Source: Saprospiraceae bacterium
GTDB lineage: Bacteria; Bacteroidota; Bacteroidia; Chitinophagales; Saprospiraceae
Reading direction: 5' to 3'
NCBI GenBank assembly: GCA_020848965.1
Contig: JADLHE010000350.1
Location: 1-39,559 of the forward strand
Length of the DNA stretch: 39,559 nucleotides
Numbering within the stretch: the stretch's first letter is position 1; each line of letters opens with the position of its first letter. Position numbers and translations under genes: made by a program. Positions 1-8,050 of the stretch are shown here, in pieces. The notes beneath the pieces are model-generated. The model was not told where the DNA came from and did not search any database. It saw nothing but the letters and a program-made list of their open reading frames with translations.

Positions 1-61
1 AGCAAAAACCTAAAGCCAAGCCCAAAAGCATCCCTTTTCTTTGTACTTTAATACCAAGCCC

Positions 62-252
62 ATGCACCTAGTTCGTGATTTTCACGACAGCCTTTTTTTT
101 GGGGGGGGACAACCTTATCCTATGCGAGTCCGGTTGTGAGTGGCAGAAGGTATCGGGTAATGCAGAAAACTGATGTCATTGCCAAAAAAGAAGGCCCCTG
201 CCGAGAAACCACAAAGGCGGTTTACCTTTACCCAAATTCCGAGACAAGATGA
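62..252 (+). pseudogene. Frame-broken copy of the N-terminus of the gene at 3962, ahead of the 249 gene
   Basis: Read from the ATG at 62 this encodes MHLVRDFHDSLFF, close to the MHLARDFHGSPFWG that opens the gene at 3962. It then meets eight T followed by eight G (93-108). Beyond that tract the matching peptide (LSYASPVVSGRRYRV, against LSYASPVVGGRRYRV) is in another frame. One added or two removed bases would rejoin the frames into a product of about 63 residues, whose TGA (250-252) would overlap the ATG of the next gene. I infer a decayed or slippage-prone duplicate. A miscounted homopolymer in the assembly is the main alternative. Confidence 0.5.
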
Positions 253-833
253 ACAGCGCCCAAGTCAATCCTTTCGAGTACGTTTCCATCCTGATTTCCA
301 TCATCCTGGGCTTGGGCATCACGCAGTTGTTGTCCGCCTTCTCCGAACTGCTGTACAAGCTGAAACGGGTGAAGTTTTATTGGCCACACAGCTGTTGGGT
401 GGTTTTCGTGTTGTTCTTGCATGTGCAGGACTGGTTCATCACCTACAAGGTGAAGGGTTGGCCAGTATGGCTACTGCCTGAACTCTTGTTGCTGCTGACT
501 TACCCTATCGCCTTGTTCCTGGTGGCGAAGATGCTGCTGCCCACCAACGACCAAGAGGAGCAATGGGACATGCGGGCGTTTTACTATTCGCAGTACCGCA
601 CCATTTTCTTTATCATGGTGCTGTCCATTCTCTCCTCCATTGCTTTCAATATGTACTTCCTGAAGGGTAGTTGGTTGGAGCAGACGCCGCTTTTGGTGTT
701 CTTAGCCGCTTTATTGGGGATGCTGTTGGGCAGGCCCAAGTCCGATGCGCTGCACAAGGCCTTGGCCCTTGCGCTGGTCTTGGGGGGCATTGCCTCGGTT
801 ATCGTGGCGAAGGATGATTGGGTAGTGAGGTGA
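249..833 (+). CDS. Hypothetical multi-pass membrane protein
   Basis: A 194-residue protein I do not recognise as a named family. It has about five or six hydrophobic segments: roughly residues 10-30, 45-60, 72-97, 115-138, 143-160 and 168-184. The linkers are short and there is no cleavable signal, so it probably sits in the inner membrane. The ATG overlaps the stop of an upstream broken reading frame (ATGA), which suggests former translational coupling. The last 17 codons recur as a degraded copy at 1985-2048, so this gene or a close relative was duplicated locally. TACCTTTA at 223-230 resembles the -7 element of a Bacteroidota promoter, but no clear upstream element accompanies it. No function can be assigned. 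Confidence 0.7.
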   Translation: MNSAQVNPFEYVSILISIILGLGITQLLSAFSELLYKLKRVKFYWPHSCWVVFVLFLHVQDWFITYKVKGWPVWLLPELLLLLTYPIALFLVAKMLLPTNDQEEQWDMRAFYYSQYRTIFFIMVLSILSSIAFNMYFLKGSWLEQTPLLVFLAALLGMLLGRPKSDALHKALALALVLGGIASVIVAKDDWVVR

Positions 834-844
834 GTGTGCTTTTA

Positions 845-960
845 ATGCCGTCAACTTATGTTGATGGACGATTGACGATTACCCCGCCTTGCGGGGTAAT
901 TATGTAATCAACAATCGTCAATCAAAACAAGATACTGGCACTAAGTTGACGACATTAGAC
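845..960. repeat. Nested inverted repeat after the 249 gene
   Basis: The centre is a perfect hairpin with 10-bp arms (ATTACCCCGC, 878-887, paired with 891-900) and a 3-base loop. It is flanked by GATTGACGATT and its complement AATCGTCAATC, and further out by GCCGTCAACTTA facing TAAGTTGACGAC. The GATTGACGATT words are the same as in the long inverted repeats at 23.2, 24.5 and 27.0 kb. The hairpin could act as a terminator, but no T-run follows it directly. Further right (about 985-1035) are two related GGATTTATTCC/GGAATAAATTCC words, also repeat-like. No gene is visible in 834-1183. Confidence 0.7.
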
Positions 961-1183
961 TTCAAGCTCCAGCCGGTAACAAGTGGGATTTATTCCACTG
1001 CCGTCAATACTAGCGGAATAAATTCCGCCCTCCATTCGACCCTATGCACAAAACTTGGCGGTGTGAGCTATAGCAACCTTTTTGACCATTTGTGCCGATT
1101 CTTACTATCTTCGCACATACAATGGGGACAATGGTACAACCTGAACCGGAGTAGCGTTTCCCCTTAATATCAAAACCACTGAA

Positions 1184-1966
1184 ATGAAGCTTTTTCTAAT
1201 TGCATCCCTTGCCTTTCCTATGTTGTTTTTACTGGGCTGCCATTGCGACGATGATGCCAATGGTGCGGACACCTTACAGCATTTTCTAGATTGCGACCCA
1301 TCCCAATACGAAATCACCAGCTTTGCCTATTGCCACGAGCGCCAAGTGGATTCTGCTTTGTACTGCGATTTTATCTACAATGGCACAGCCATGTTGAGGG
1401 CCACTTCCAAAAAGGATTTAAGGTATGGTTGCAGTGAAATCAAGCAGGTCGTATTCGAGGATTCACTGGGCAACACATTGGTTTACGAGAAGGATGCCGG
1501 TGTTGGTATTTCAAGCCTTGCTTTTAGTTCACTTGCTTGCGATAGTCTTTCCAACCTAACTATTTTTAGTTGTGGGGAGCGGGAAAAAATGTGGGCAAAC
1601 TTAAAGAGCGATGCACAATCCATGGAGTTCAATATAAATATTGAGGCTAGGGACGGAGCGGAATTTGAGCCTTTCCTTGATTTCGACCTGCTGACGATAT
1701 GGATGGGCGGCGTGGCTCCCAATCCCAATGCATATCGTAGCGTACTATCATATAGGATTTACGAAGACTCCAGCAGGGGCGCCTCCCTGCACTATGATTT
1801 CGCCGAATCCTTGGAGCTAAATGGTAAGGTTTATGAGTCGGTCTTTTATGCCAAACCTAGCAATGACAGCACTGTAGATATGGAGATTTATTTCACCAAA
1901 GATTTGGGCATCATCGCTTTCCGGGATATGGATGGCAAGGCATGGTATTTTAAGGAATTCCGTTAA
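1184..1966 (+). CDS. Hypothetical lipoprotein
   Basis: A 260-residue protein with a lipoprotein signal: a hydrophobic stretch ending in LLGC, so Cys19 should be the acylated residue after cleavage. The mature part starts with several Cys, His and Asp residues (HCDDDANG) and carries further paired cysteines, which may form disulfides in the periplasm. No known domain was recognised. TATCTTCG at 1106-1113 resembles a -7 element with TTTG at 1081-1084 upstream, although the spacing (21) is long. The gene is followed by a remnant of the 249 gene. Function unknown. Confidence 0.75.
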   Translation: MKLFLIASLAFPMLFLLGCHCDDDANGADTLQHFLDCDPSQYEITSFAYCHERQVDSALYCDFIYNGTAMLRATSKKDLRYGCSEIKQVVFEDSLGNTLVYEKDAGVGISSLAFSSLACDSLSNLTIFSCGEREKMWANLKSDAQSMEFNINIEARDGAEFEPFLDFDLLTIWMGGVAPNPNAYRSVLSYRIYEDSSRGASLHYDFAESLELNGKVYESVFYAKPSNDSTVDMEIYFTKDLGIIAFRDMDGKAWYFKEFR

Positions 1967-1984
1967 TGGGTTTTGCGAGTCGGG

Positions 1985-2048
1985 GGTCTTGGGGGCCATT
2001 GCCTCGGTTATCGTGGTGAAGTATGATTGGGTGGTGGGGTGAGTGTGC
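1985..2048 (+). pseudogene. Remnant of the 3' end of a paralogue of the 249 gene
   Basis: These 64 bp closely match 776-839. They encode LGAIASVIVVKYDWVVG and a stop, against LGGIASVIVAKDDWVVR in the intact gene. Reading frame, stop codon and the next bases (GTGAGTGTGC) are kept, but nothing upstream continues the gene. It is a leftover from a local duplication or rearrangement, not an active gene. Confidence 0.7.
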
Positions 2049-2171
2049 GATATGCTATTTACATCAATGCCAAAGCGGTGCGCTGTCATTTTTCAACGCC
2101 ATGCAGCACAATGGCAGCCATTGCCATTATCTTCCCAAATTGACTTATTCACACACCATATCTCTATCGCC

Positions 2172-3476
2172 ATGCGGTATATCATTATTGCGACCACTGT
2201 TTTATTTTGCCTGATTGGGCAGTTTGGCCAAGCCCAGATCAGGGTAATGGGCGGGGTTGTCATTGGGGACATCACCCAAACCCATTTGTTGGTTCAAAAG
2301 GACAGCACTAGGTTGGTGGGGCGCTGCCTGGGCATCTCGGCGGACAGCGTGACCTTTGAGCACCGAGCGCAAACCCGGAAATTTGCGGCAAATGCGGTTG
2401 CGTATTTGCGAATCGTGAACAGCACGGACGAAGTCATTGCCTATGCCCAAACCTCCGATTTCATCTATATGGGCAAGACGCAGCGGGATTTTGCATTTCA
2501 TGGAAAGTTCGTGAAAATGCAGGGCGAACTACTGACCTTGGAAGACCGGGACAAACAGCAAATAGTCTATATGCTGGAGGAGATAAAATCCTTTTGGCTG
2601 GTGGGCGATGATATCAGCAAGTTCGAGGCGGAGACCCTGTTGCTGCAACGGTTGGTCACCAAGTCGAATGAAATATTGAAGGGCCAAATCACGAGGTACG
2701 ATGGAAAAAGCCTGCACTTTCAACTGGTACACGATAGCATTAGGGTGATTCCCATCACCGAAATCAAAGAAGTGCTGTTATACAATCAGGAAACATCGGT
2801 ACCCAGCAATACGGTCGATACGGTAGCGATTACCCGGCAGGATATTTTCAACAATTCGGTTTTCTTCACCACCGTTGCATTCCCCGAAAAGAAGAATGCT
2901 GTGTTTTATCGGAACGTCTATGTTTATTACAACACCTTTAGTTGGTATGTGACCAGCCGTATCAACGTCAATGCTTTTGTATTGCCATTTGCGGCAGGCG
3001 CCAATGTTAAATTCATTCTACCGCTGGGAAAATCCGCCAATTTTGGCTTGGGCACCTACATCTTATCCGCTAACGCACTAAAAATAGCCCATATAATGCC
3101 TTTTGGCGTCTTGACTTTGGGCAATAAAAAATCCTTTCTGTCAATATCCTATCATGCCGTAAATACCAAACCGAGAAATGGGGAAGCCCCAAAGCTGATA
3201 AGCTTTTTCAATATCGGCGGGTCGGTAAGCGTGCGGTCAAAGCTGTCCATTTTTGCGGATTATATTTATAGCGACTCATTTGAGGAAATTGGCGTCTATA
3301 ACCAAAATTCTTTTTGGACAGCAGGCTTATCTTATTATACCAAAGTTTGCCGAATGGATTTGGGGGTCATGCAAATCAAGCATGTTTTTGCAGAAGATGG
3401 TTATCCGGGGGCTGATATAATAGTTCCTTCCTTTGGGGTGACCGTTCGGAATAAAGTGAATAAGAAGGGGTTATAA
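2172..3476 (+). CDS. Hypothetical exported protein, probable outer-membrane barrel C-terminus
   Basis: About 434 residues from the ATG at 2172, chosen because it begins a clear signal peptide (MRYIIIATTVLFCLIGQFGQAQ). An upstream in-frame ATG at 2043 would add 43 residues that do not look like a real N-terminus. The first half has two similar segments (around LVQKDSTRLVGRCLGISADS and LVTKSNEILKGQITRYDGKS), each leading to a short hydrophobic strand, like a duplicated small beta domain. The second half alternates polar and aromatic residues with many Gly and Tyr, as in an outer-membrane beta-barrel. It stands alone on the plus strand. The specific role is unknown. Confidence 0.7.
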   Translation: MRYIIIATTVLFCLIGQFGQAQIRVMGGVVIGDITQTHLLVQKDSTRLVGRCLGISADSVTFEHRAQTRKFAANAVAYLRIVNSTDEVIAYAQTSDFIYMGKTQRDFAFHGKFVKMQGELLTLEDRDKQQIVYMLEEIKSFWLVGDDISKFEAETLLLQRLVTKSNEILKGQITRYDGKSLHFQLVHDSIRVIPITEIKEVLLYNQETSVPSNTVDTVAITRQDIFNNSVFFTTVAFPEKKNAVFYRNVYVYYNTFSWYVTSRINVNAFVLPFAAGANVKFILPLGKSANFGLGTYILSANALKIAHIMPFGVLTLGNKKSFLSISYHAVNTKPRNGEAPKLISFFNIGGSVSVRSKLSIFADYIYSDSFEEIGVYNQNSFWTAGLSYYTKVCRMDLGVMQIKHVFAEDGYPGADIIVPSFGVTVRNKVNKKGL

Positions 3477-3592
3477 TGCTCGGTGCTAATAGGTTCTTTG
3501 CAAATGCGGAGCAGGGTTGATGAGGGTTGATAAGGGTTGATATGCACGACCTGTCTTGACCCCTTTGGGAAAACCTTTTACAGTGAAGCACG

Positions 3593-3857
3593 GCCAACAA
3601 CCCAAGGAGCAGCGCCCCGGAATATTTGTAGCCCGTGCATACCCGCCTTTTCCGAGGGGCAGCGCCCCGGAATATTTGTAGCCCGTGCATACCCGCCTTT
3701 TCCGAGGGGCAGCGCCCCGGAATATTTGTAGCCCGTACATACCCGCCTGTTCTGAGGGGCAGCGCCCCGGAATATTCCAATGCCGCTATTACGGGGCGCT
3801 GCCCCTTGGTGTTGACCTGAAACGGCAACAGCTACAAATAGGTCGGGGCGCTGCCCC
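3593..3857. repeat. 50-bp tandem array with GGGGCAGCGCCCC palindromes
   Basis: Three consecutive 50-bp units lie at 3611-3660, 3661-3710 and 3711-3760. The first two are identical and the third has three changes. Each begins AGCGCCCCGGAATATTTGTA and ends in GAGGGGC, so each junction forms the palindromic core GGGGCAGCGCCCC. A partial fourth unit follows from 3761. Two inverted cores (GGGGCGCTGCCCC) then appear near 3793 and 3844, the second preceded by the inverted flank GCTACAAATA. This is a REP-like dispersed repeat. No gene lies in 3477-3876; the open frames here come from the repeat. Confidence 0.85.
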
Positions 3858-3876
3858 TTTATACATCACTACAATG

Positions 3877-4060
3877 AGCAAAAACCTAAAGCCAAGCCCA
3901 AAAGCATCCCTTATCTTTGTGCTGCAATACCAAGCCCATGCACCTGTTCTTGTACCAGTCAATGCACCTAGCTCGTGATTTCCACGGCAGCCCATTTTGG
4001 GGGCCTGCCTTATCCTATGCGAGTCCGGTAGTGGGTGGCAGAAGGTATCGGGTATTGCGA
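3877..4060 (+). repeat. Second copy of the 5' segment found at 1-165
   Basis: Starting at AGCAAAAACCTAAAGCCAAG, this segment matches positions 1 to about 165 with scattered changes. It has an extra 24 bp near 3938-3961 that duplicates the ATGCACCT start region. It covers the presumed promoter (TATCTTTG at 3912-3919 fits the TAnnTTTG -7 consensus) and the first about 35 codons of the gene at 3962. Conservation of both parts suggests whole 5' ends of genes were copied. Confidence 0.75.
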
Positions 4061-4420
4061 AAAGGCACAAAACTCAGTATCCAGCGGTTATGGGGCGATA
4101 TTTTCGAGCTGCACATCATCCCATATTACCAACCTTACCTTATTGCAGAAGGCAGCATGGAGTACATGGAGGGGCACGCCCATCTCAGTTTAACCATCAG
4201 GCCTGGTGATTATTTATTGTTCGTGTCGTGGGGCGTGGTAGTCTTGGGGATAGCACTTTGCGGCTATTTCCTATTCGAGAATTGGATATTGAGCCTGTTT
4301 GCTTTATGCTTTTTCATTATTGGCTTTTTGTTCCAACGCTGGCTCATCCGCCATGCACTAAGGGCTTTTCTGGCGGAGTTGACGCATGATATGGAGCGGT
4401 TTAAAGTGAGGGAGGCGTAA
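3962..4420 (+). CDS. Hypothetical small membrane protein
   Basis: A 152-residue protein. The start at 3962 (MHLARDFHGSPFWG) is preferred because the duplicated segment at 62 carries the same start and peptide; the ATG at 3938 is possible and would give MHLFLYQSMHLARD. The N-terminal half is soluble. It is followed by two adjacent hydrophobic helices (GDYLLFVSWGVVVLGIALCG and a second at about LFALCFFIIGFLF), then a charged tail (THDMERFKVREA). This looks like a two-helix inner-membrane protein with a cytoplasmic or periplasmic head. No family was recognised. The gene at 4522 follows but has its own promoter. Confidence 0.55.
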   Translation: MHLARDFHGSPFWGPALSYASPVVGGRRYRVLRKGTKLSIQRLWGDIFELHIIPYYQPYLIAEGSMEYMEGHAHLSLTIRPGDYLLFVSWGVVVLGIALCGYFLFENWILSLFALCFFIIGFLFQRWLIRHALRAFLAELTHDMERFKVREA

Positions 4421-4469
4421 GTCGGTTGAACCTAATATCGGATAGCATTCCCAAGTATAAGATAGGATA

Positions 4470-4499
4470 TTGCCCAATGAAGCCAACTTATTACCTTTG
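4470..4499 (+). promoter_or_regulatory. Bacteroidota-type promoter for the 4522 gene
   Basis: TTG at 4470-4472, a 19-base spacer and TACCTTTG at 4492-4499 match the Bacteroidota consensus (TTG/TTTG, about 19, TAnnTTTG). The element sits 22 bases before the chosen ATG, so it also argues against the upstream in-frame ATG at 4426. Confidence 0.6.
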
Positions 4500-4521
4500 T
4501 GGAAAACAACCATGTGTGACA

Positions 4522-5982
4522 ATGACTCGACATTATCTAATTGCGCTTCTAACTATGACCATTCCCTTGATGGCTTTTGCTCAAAACCCCGTTGGTTCCC
4601 TCAAAGGGGCATTTGAAGCTGCCAAGCAATCGAAGAAACCGCTGTTGGTCATCAGGTATGAGCAGCGCATGGTTGACTATCCCAATACCTACCAAAATGA
4701 AACCTGGGACTCAAGACTGGAGGCGTTGCTGAACGAAGCGCAAAACAAGCAAGCCTTGTCTGACGGGTTTGTGGTGTACCGATTGAATACCGATACCCTC
4801 AATGCGGAAGAATTGCAATTCCAAGACCAGTTCATGCTTTATTATACACCCAATTTCATCGTGTTTTCAAGTGAGGGCGAGCTTATCCATTTCTACAACC
4901 CCATCCCTGCACTCCTCACGAACGATAAGATTGACGTGCTCGGTGAGCTAAGGGACACGCTGAAAGCCAAAGCAACGGAAGCGCAGGTGCGGCACGCATT
5001 GCAAGGGAAATTCGACCAAAAAACCATCAGCACGAAGGATTTATTGCAGTTAATCACGCTTCGCACAAATGCGCATTTGAAATCGAAGGATGCCTTCAAT
5101 GAATTGGCCGTGAGAAAGGCACCCATATCAGAAGAACTGTTGGAACCCATCCTTTCCCAAGATTTCAAGACCACCGACCCCATGGTCAGGTATATTCTCG
5201 ATAATTTCAAACCAAAAAACCTGGACTGGGCTTATTATAAAACGGCGTTGGTGGAAAGCCTTTTTGAAAATGCAAAAATGAACAAGGATAAAGCGGAGTT
5301 TGAAAATGTACTGCGACTTAAAGGCGATTATAGTTCACAAGCCATAGAAATGGCGTCGGAAGCATATCCCGAAAACCCTTTTCTTGACGAAGAACGCCAC
5401 AAAGAATACCTGAGCGAACAGTTAATTTCGGAAAAATTTGATTTCTATGCAAGTATTGCTGACACCGTAAATGTGAAAAAATACGGGAACTACTATGCTG
5501 CTTTTGTCCTGACTGACTATGAAAAAAGGAAGAAGGCGGTGGTTGATGCCGAAATGGCCGTAGGTGATTATATGTCCAATTCATTTATTCTCAGCGGTGA
5601 TGCCAAAAAGGATTCAGTGGTTTTGGCAATAAGAGCAACTTATGAAAAAAACAGGGAGATGAAGATAATTCAGATGGAAAAGTATTTTGATGCAGAAAAT
5701 GCCCGAATACTGAACAATATTGCATGGACATATTATGAGTTAATTACCCAAAAAGCAGATTTGGAAAAAGCGCTCGTATGGTCGCATAAATCCATCGAGC
5801 TTGACGAAAATGCTTATTATCAGGACTCCTATGCGCATTTGTTTTTCAAATTAGGTGATATTGACAAAGCGATAGAACATGAAACCAAGGCTTTGGAGCA
5901 GGCCAAAACCCGTGGACATACCAAATATATCCAAGATTTTGAGGCAGCTTTAAAACGGTTCAAGCAATCGGGGAAAGATTGA
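4522..5982 (+). CDS. Exported thioredoxin-like protein with TPR-like C-terminus
   Basis: 486 residues from the ATG at 4522, which follows a good promoter and begins a signal peptide (MTRHYLIALLTMTIPLMAFA, cut near FAQN). Residues about 25-130 resemble a thioredoxin fold: SKKPLLVIRYE early, then YYTPNFIVFSSEG with the typical cis-Pro-like TPNF. No CxxC is present, so it is probably not a redox enzyme. The middle is helical. The last about 110 residues contain paired helices (ILNNIAWTYYELITQKADL, then YQDSYAHLFFKLGDIDKAIE) that look like two TPR units. It likely acts in the periplasm as a binding or scaffold protein. The exact role is unknown. Confidence 0.7.
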   Translation: MTRHYLIALLTMTIPLMAFAQNPVGSLKGAFEAAKQSKKPLLVIRYEQRMVDYPNTYQNETWDSRLEALLNEAQNKQALSDGFVVYRLNTDTLNAEELQFQDQFMLYYTPNFIVFSSEGELIHFYNPIPALLTNDKIDVLGELRDTLKAKATEAQVRHALQGKFDQKTISTKDLLQLITLRTNAHLKSKDAFNELAVRKAPISEELLEPILSQDFKTTDPMVRYILDNFKPKNLDWAYYKTALVESLFENAKMNKDKAEFENVLRLKGDYSSQAIEMASEAYPENPFLDEERHKEYLSEQLISEKFDFYASIADTVNVKKYGNYYAAFVLTDYEKRKKAVVDAEMAVGDYMSNSFILSGDAKKDSVVLAIRATYEKNREMKIIQMEKYFDAENARILNNIAWTYYELITQKADLEKALVWSHKSIELDENAYYQDSYAHLFFKLGDIDKAIEHETKALEQAKTRGHTKYIQDFEAALKRFKQSGKD

Positions 5983-6150
5983 GTGCATTTCCCAAAGACA
6001 AAGTGTCATGGAAGCAGCCAAGTGGTTCAGTGGCTATTGTTGTTCAACTTAACAATGTCTCACCCATTGCAGTTTGTTGTTTTGCGCTGCAAAACAGACT
6101 TAGACAGATTAATTTTGAGGCATTGTGAATAAAACTAACTATCTAATTGT

Positions 6151-6828
6151 ATGAAATGGATTACCTGCCTACTGCTTTTTCTATTTCTACCTACGCAATC
6201 TTTTTCGCAAGCGCAGGATTCCGTGCCAGCAATGCGGAAATACCCCATCGTCTATCTCCGCTCAAAAATGTGGCTGCGGGAATATGGTATTTATCTATCG
6301 CCGTTCGTGAAGCATTTGCCGTGGCTAAGCGTGGGGGTGGGCTACCGGAAAAAGTCTTTCTGGGCAGAAAGGGGACTAAGTTGCGCTTACGCCGAGCATG
6401 GGCTTTTAAAGGCAAAAATGCACGGGCCATTCGTCTCCCTCGGTTTTGACAGCCACAATCTTCGCAAAAAGCGGGATATTAACCATTCGGCGGTGGTGGG
6501 CTATCGGTGGTTGGATGCAGGCCGAGTTGATTATACGGATGGTGGCTGCTTTAATGGCAGCGGTCGTTATACAGTTCTAAAAATATACGATGCCAGTGCA
6601 AAGGAGCTATTTTTCAAATGGGTACTAGATGCAACCAATGACAAGCGACGGTTAGAGGTGTTTTTCAGCCTTGGTGGCGGCTTTCGGTGGACGAGGAAGG
6701 CATTTTCCAAAAGAGGGTTTTATGAGAGCATTTATATTGACAATGATATAGAAGAAGTGCTTTATTTCATTCCGCAATGGGACACGGGCTTCCGGTTTAA
6801 TTTATTCAATATTAAACGGAGGGGGTGA
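6151..6828 (+). CDS. Hypothetical exported protein
   Basis: 225 residues with a signal peptide (MKWITCLLLFLFLPTQSFSQ) and a mature part rich in Gly, Tyr, Trp and Arg in short alternating stretches (LSVGVGYRKKSFWAERGLS, GPFVSLGFDSHN, VVGYRWLDAG, FFSLGGGFRWTRKAF). It ends DTGFRFNLFNIKRRG. The pattern suggests a small outer-membrane beta-barrel. TAATTTTG at 6110-6117 is a possible -7 element. It converges with the secreted beta-helix gene across a hairpin. Function unknown. Confidence 0.7.
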   Translation: MKWITCLLLFLFLPTQSFSQAQDSVPAMRKYPIVYLRSKMWLREYGIYLSPFVKHLPWLSVGVGYRKKSFWAERGLSCAYAEHGLLKAKMHGPFVSLGFDSHNLRKKRDINHSAVVGYRWLDAGRVDYTDGGCFNGSGRYTVLKIYDASAKELFFKWVLDATNDKRRLEVFFSLGGGFRWTRKAFSKRGFYESIYIDNDIEEVLYFIPQWDTGFRFNLFNIKRRG

Positions 6829-6876
6829 TATTTGTTTTTCGCTGTGATGTCTGACAAATACAGATAAAAGCACAAA

Positions 6877-6906
6877 GGCGCCCCCTGCCATCAAGCAAGG
6901 GACGCC
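6877..6906. terminator. Possible bidirectional terminator between convergent genes
   Basis: An imperfect GC-rich inverted repeat (GGCGCCCCCTG facing CAAGGGACGCC) lies between the converging 6151 and 6950 genes. There is no strong T-run on either side, so intrinsic termination is only plausible. Confidence 0.4.
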
Positions 6907-6949
6907 CCGGTGCGTCAAATTGTTTAGATATGAAATAGGCTTATTTACA

Positions 6950-8050
6950 CTATTGAAGGACTACTTTCCTTAGCTCCCTGAAACCATTGCCCATGGGCAG
7001 TTCCAAGAAGTAAATGCCTTTTGGGTAGTCCTTGGTGTCAAATTGAACGAAGGTCTCTTTTTCCAGCTTTTGGCTCCAAACCAGCTCGCCGCTGGCATTG
7101 ATGAGCTTCACGCTGCCCTCAACGGCTTCATTAAATTGAATATTCAGGCTTTCCGTCGTCGGGTTTGGATAAACCTGTGCTGTACCCACCAGTTCATGCT
7201 CATGCGAATCATGCTCAGCTGCTTTCTCCCGCACGCATAGCTCCCCTTCCGATTCATCGGGCAGGTTTTCTGTTTCGCAGCCGGGCAGTAGCGCACGGGC
7301 CAATTTGACAATAGGGCCACCACCCGACTCGCATTGCTGTGCAATCTGCCGGATTTTGTCCAGTTCCACCGTCGTCATGGGCAGTTCGAGGTAGGCCCTG
7401 ATGAGCACTTCGTTGTAATCCTTTTGGTTGGCTTCATAAACTGTATTGACAGCAATGGCGGCATTGGTTGCCAGCACAGAGTTCAGTTGCGCCTGTTTTG
7501 CCTGCACGATTTGGCCATTTAAGGCAGCCTCGTTCAAGTCAATGGCCTGCACACCCTGCATCAGGTTATTCTTTGCATTCAGGTACAAGAGGTCGAAGTC
7601 CGGCGAATAAGCTTGCGGCACCTGCACTTGCTCATCCAAGACGGCGATTTGCGCAAGCAAAGCAGCCTTTTGGTCATAATTGGCATCGAGGCTGGCCTGC
7701 GTGGTGGCGTTGGGCAGCAGGATGCCCGCCAGCGTTGCCTCAATTTGATTGAAAGCACCCATATTCGTCCCAATCTTCGAATTATAGAACTGTTGCAGCA
7801 CTGCATTGCCCGACATAAACGAGGGGTTTGCCGTCAGTTTTTTCAACAAGAGCCGCTCAGAATACCAAAGGGCGCCGGGTGTCATATAAGACACGTTGCC
7901 ACCGGCCAATTTCAGCTCAAAATCGGAAATATCGGTAAATCCAGGGCCTAACCTGCAGCCATTCACTGGCCCTTGATTAAGGAAAAACCAGCCAGAGCTT
8001 GGGGTTATATTGGCTGGAAACGCACTACTGGTGTTTTCATGAATATCAAA
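6950..8050 (-). pseudogene. C-terminal part of the beta-helix protein, with T9SS sorting domain
   Basis: This open stretch is in the same frame as the 8051-9844 gene and directly follows its TGA. It reads on as FDIHENTSSAFPANITPSS without a stop, and the first usable start (GTG at 7966) falls inside a continuous domain. It therefore looks like the second part of one gene of 965 codons and not a separate gene. It carries a helical middle region, then from about codon 290 a typical T9SS type A sorting domain: VYPNPTTESLNIQF, a middle block with SGELVWSQKLE, and the closing KGIYFLELPMGNGFRELRKV. That domain normally directs export across the outer membrane by the type IX system. Cut off by the TGA, it would not be made unless the stop is read through or is an error. 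Confidence 0.75.

Noticed and set aside
3611..3760. CRISPR array
   Set aside because: The units are directly tandem with no unique spacers, and there are no cas genes in the window.
3485..3860. Several open frames on both strands in the 50-bp array
   Set aside because: They are periodic translations of the tandem repeat (GAAPRN and similar units) and not proteins.
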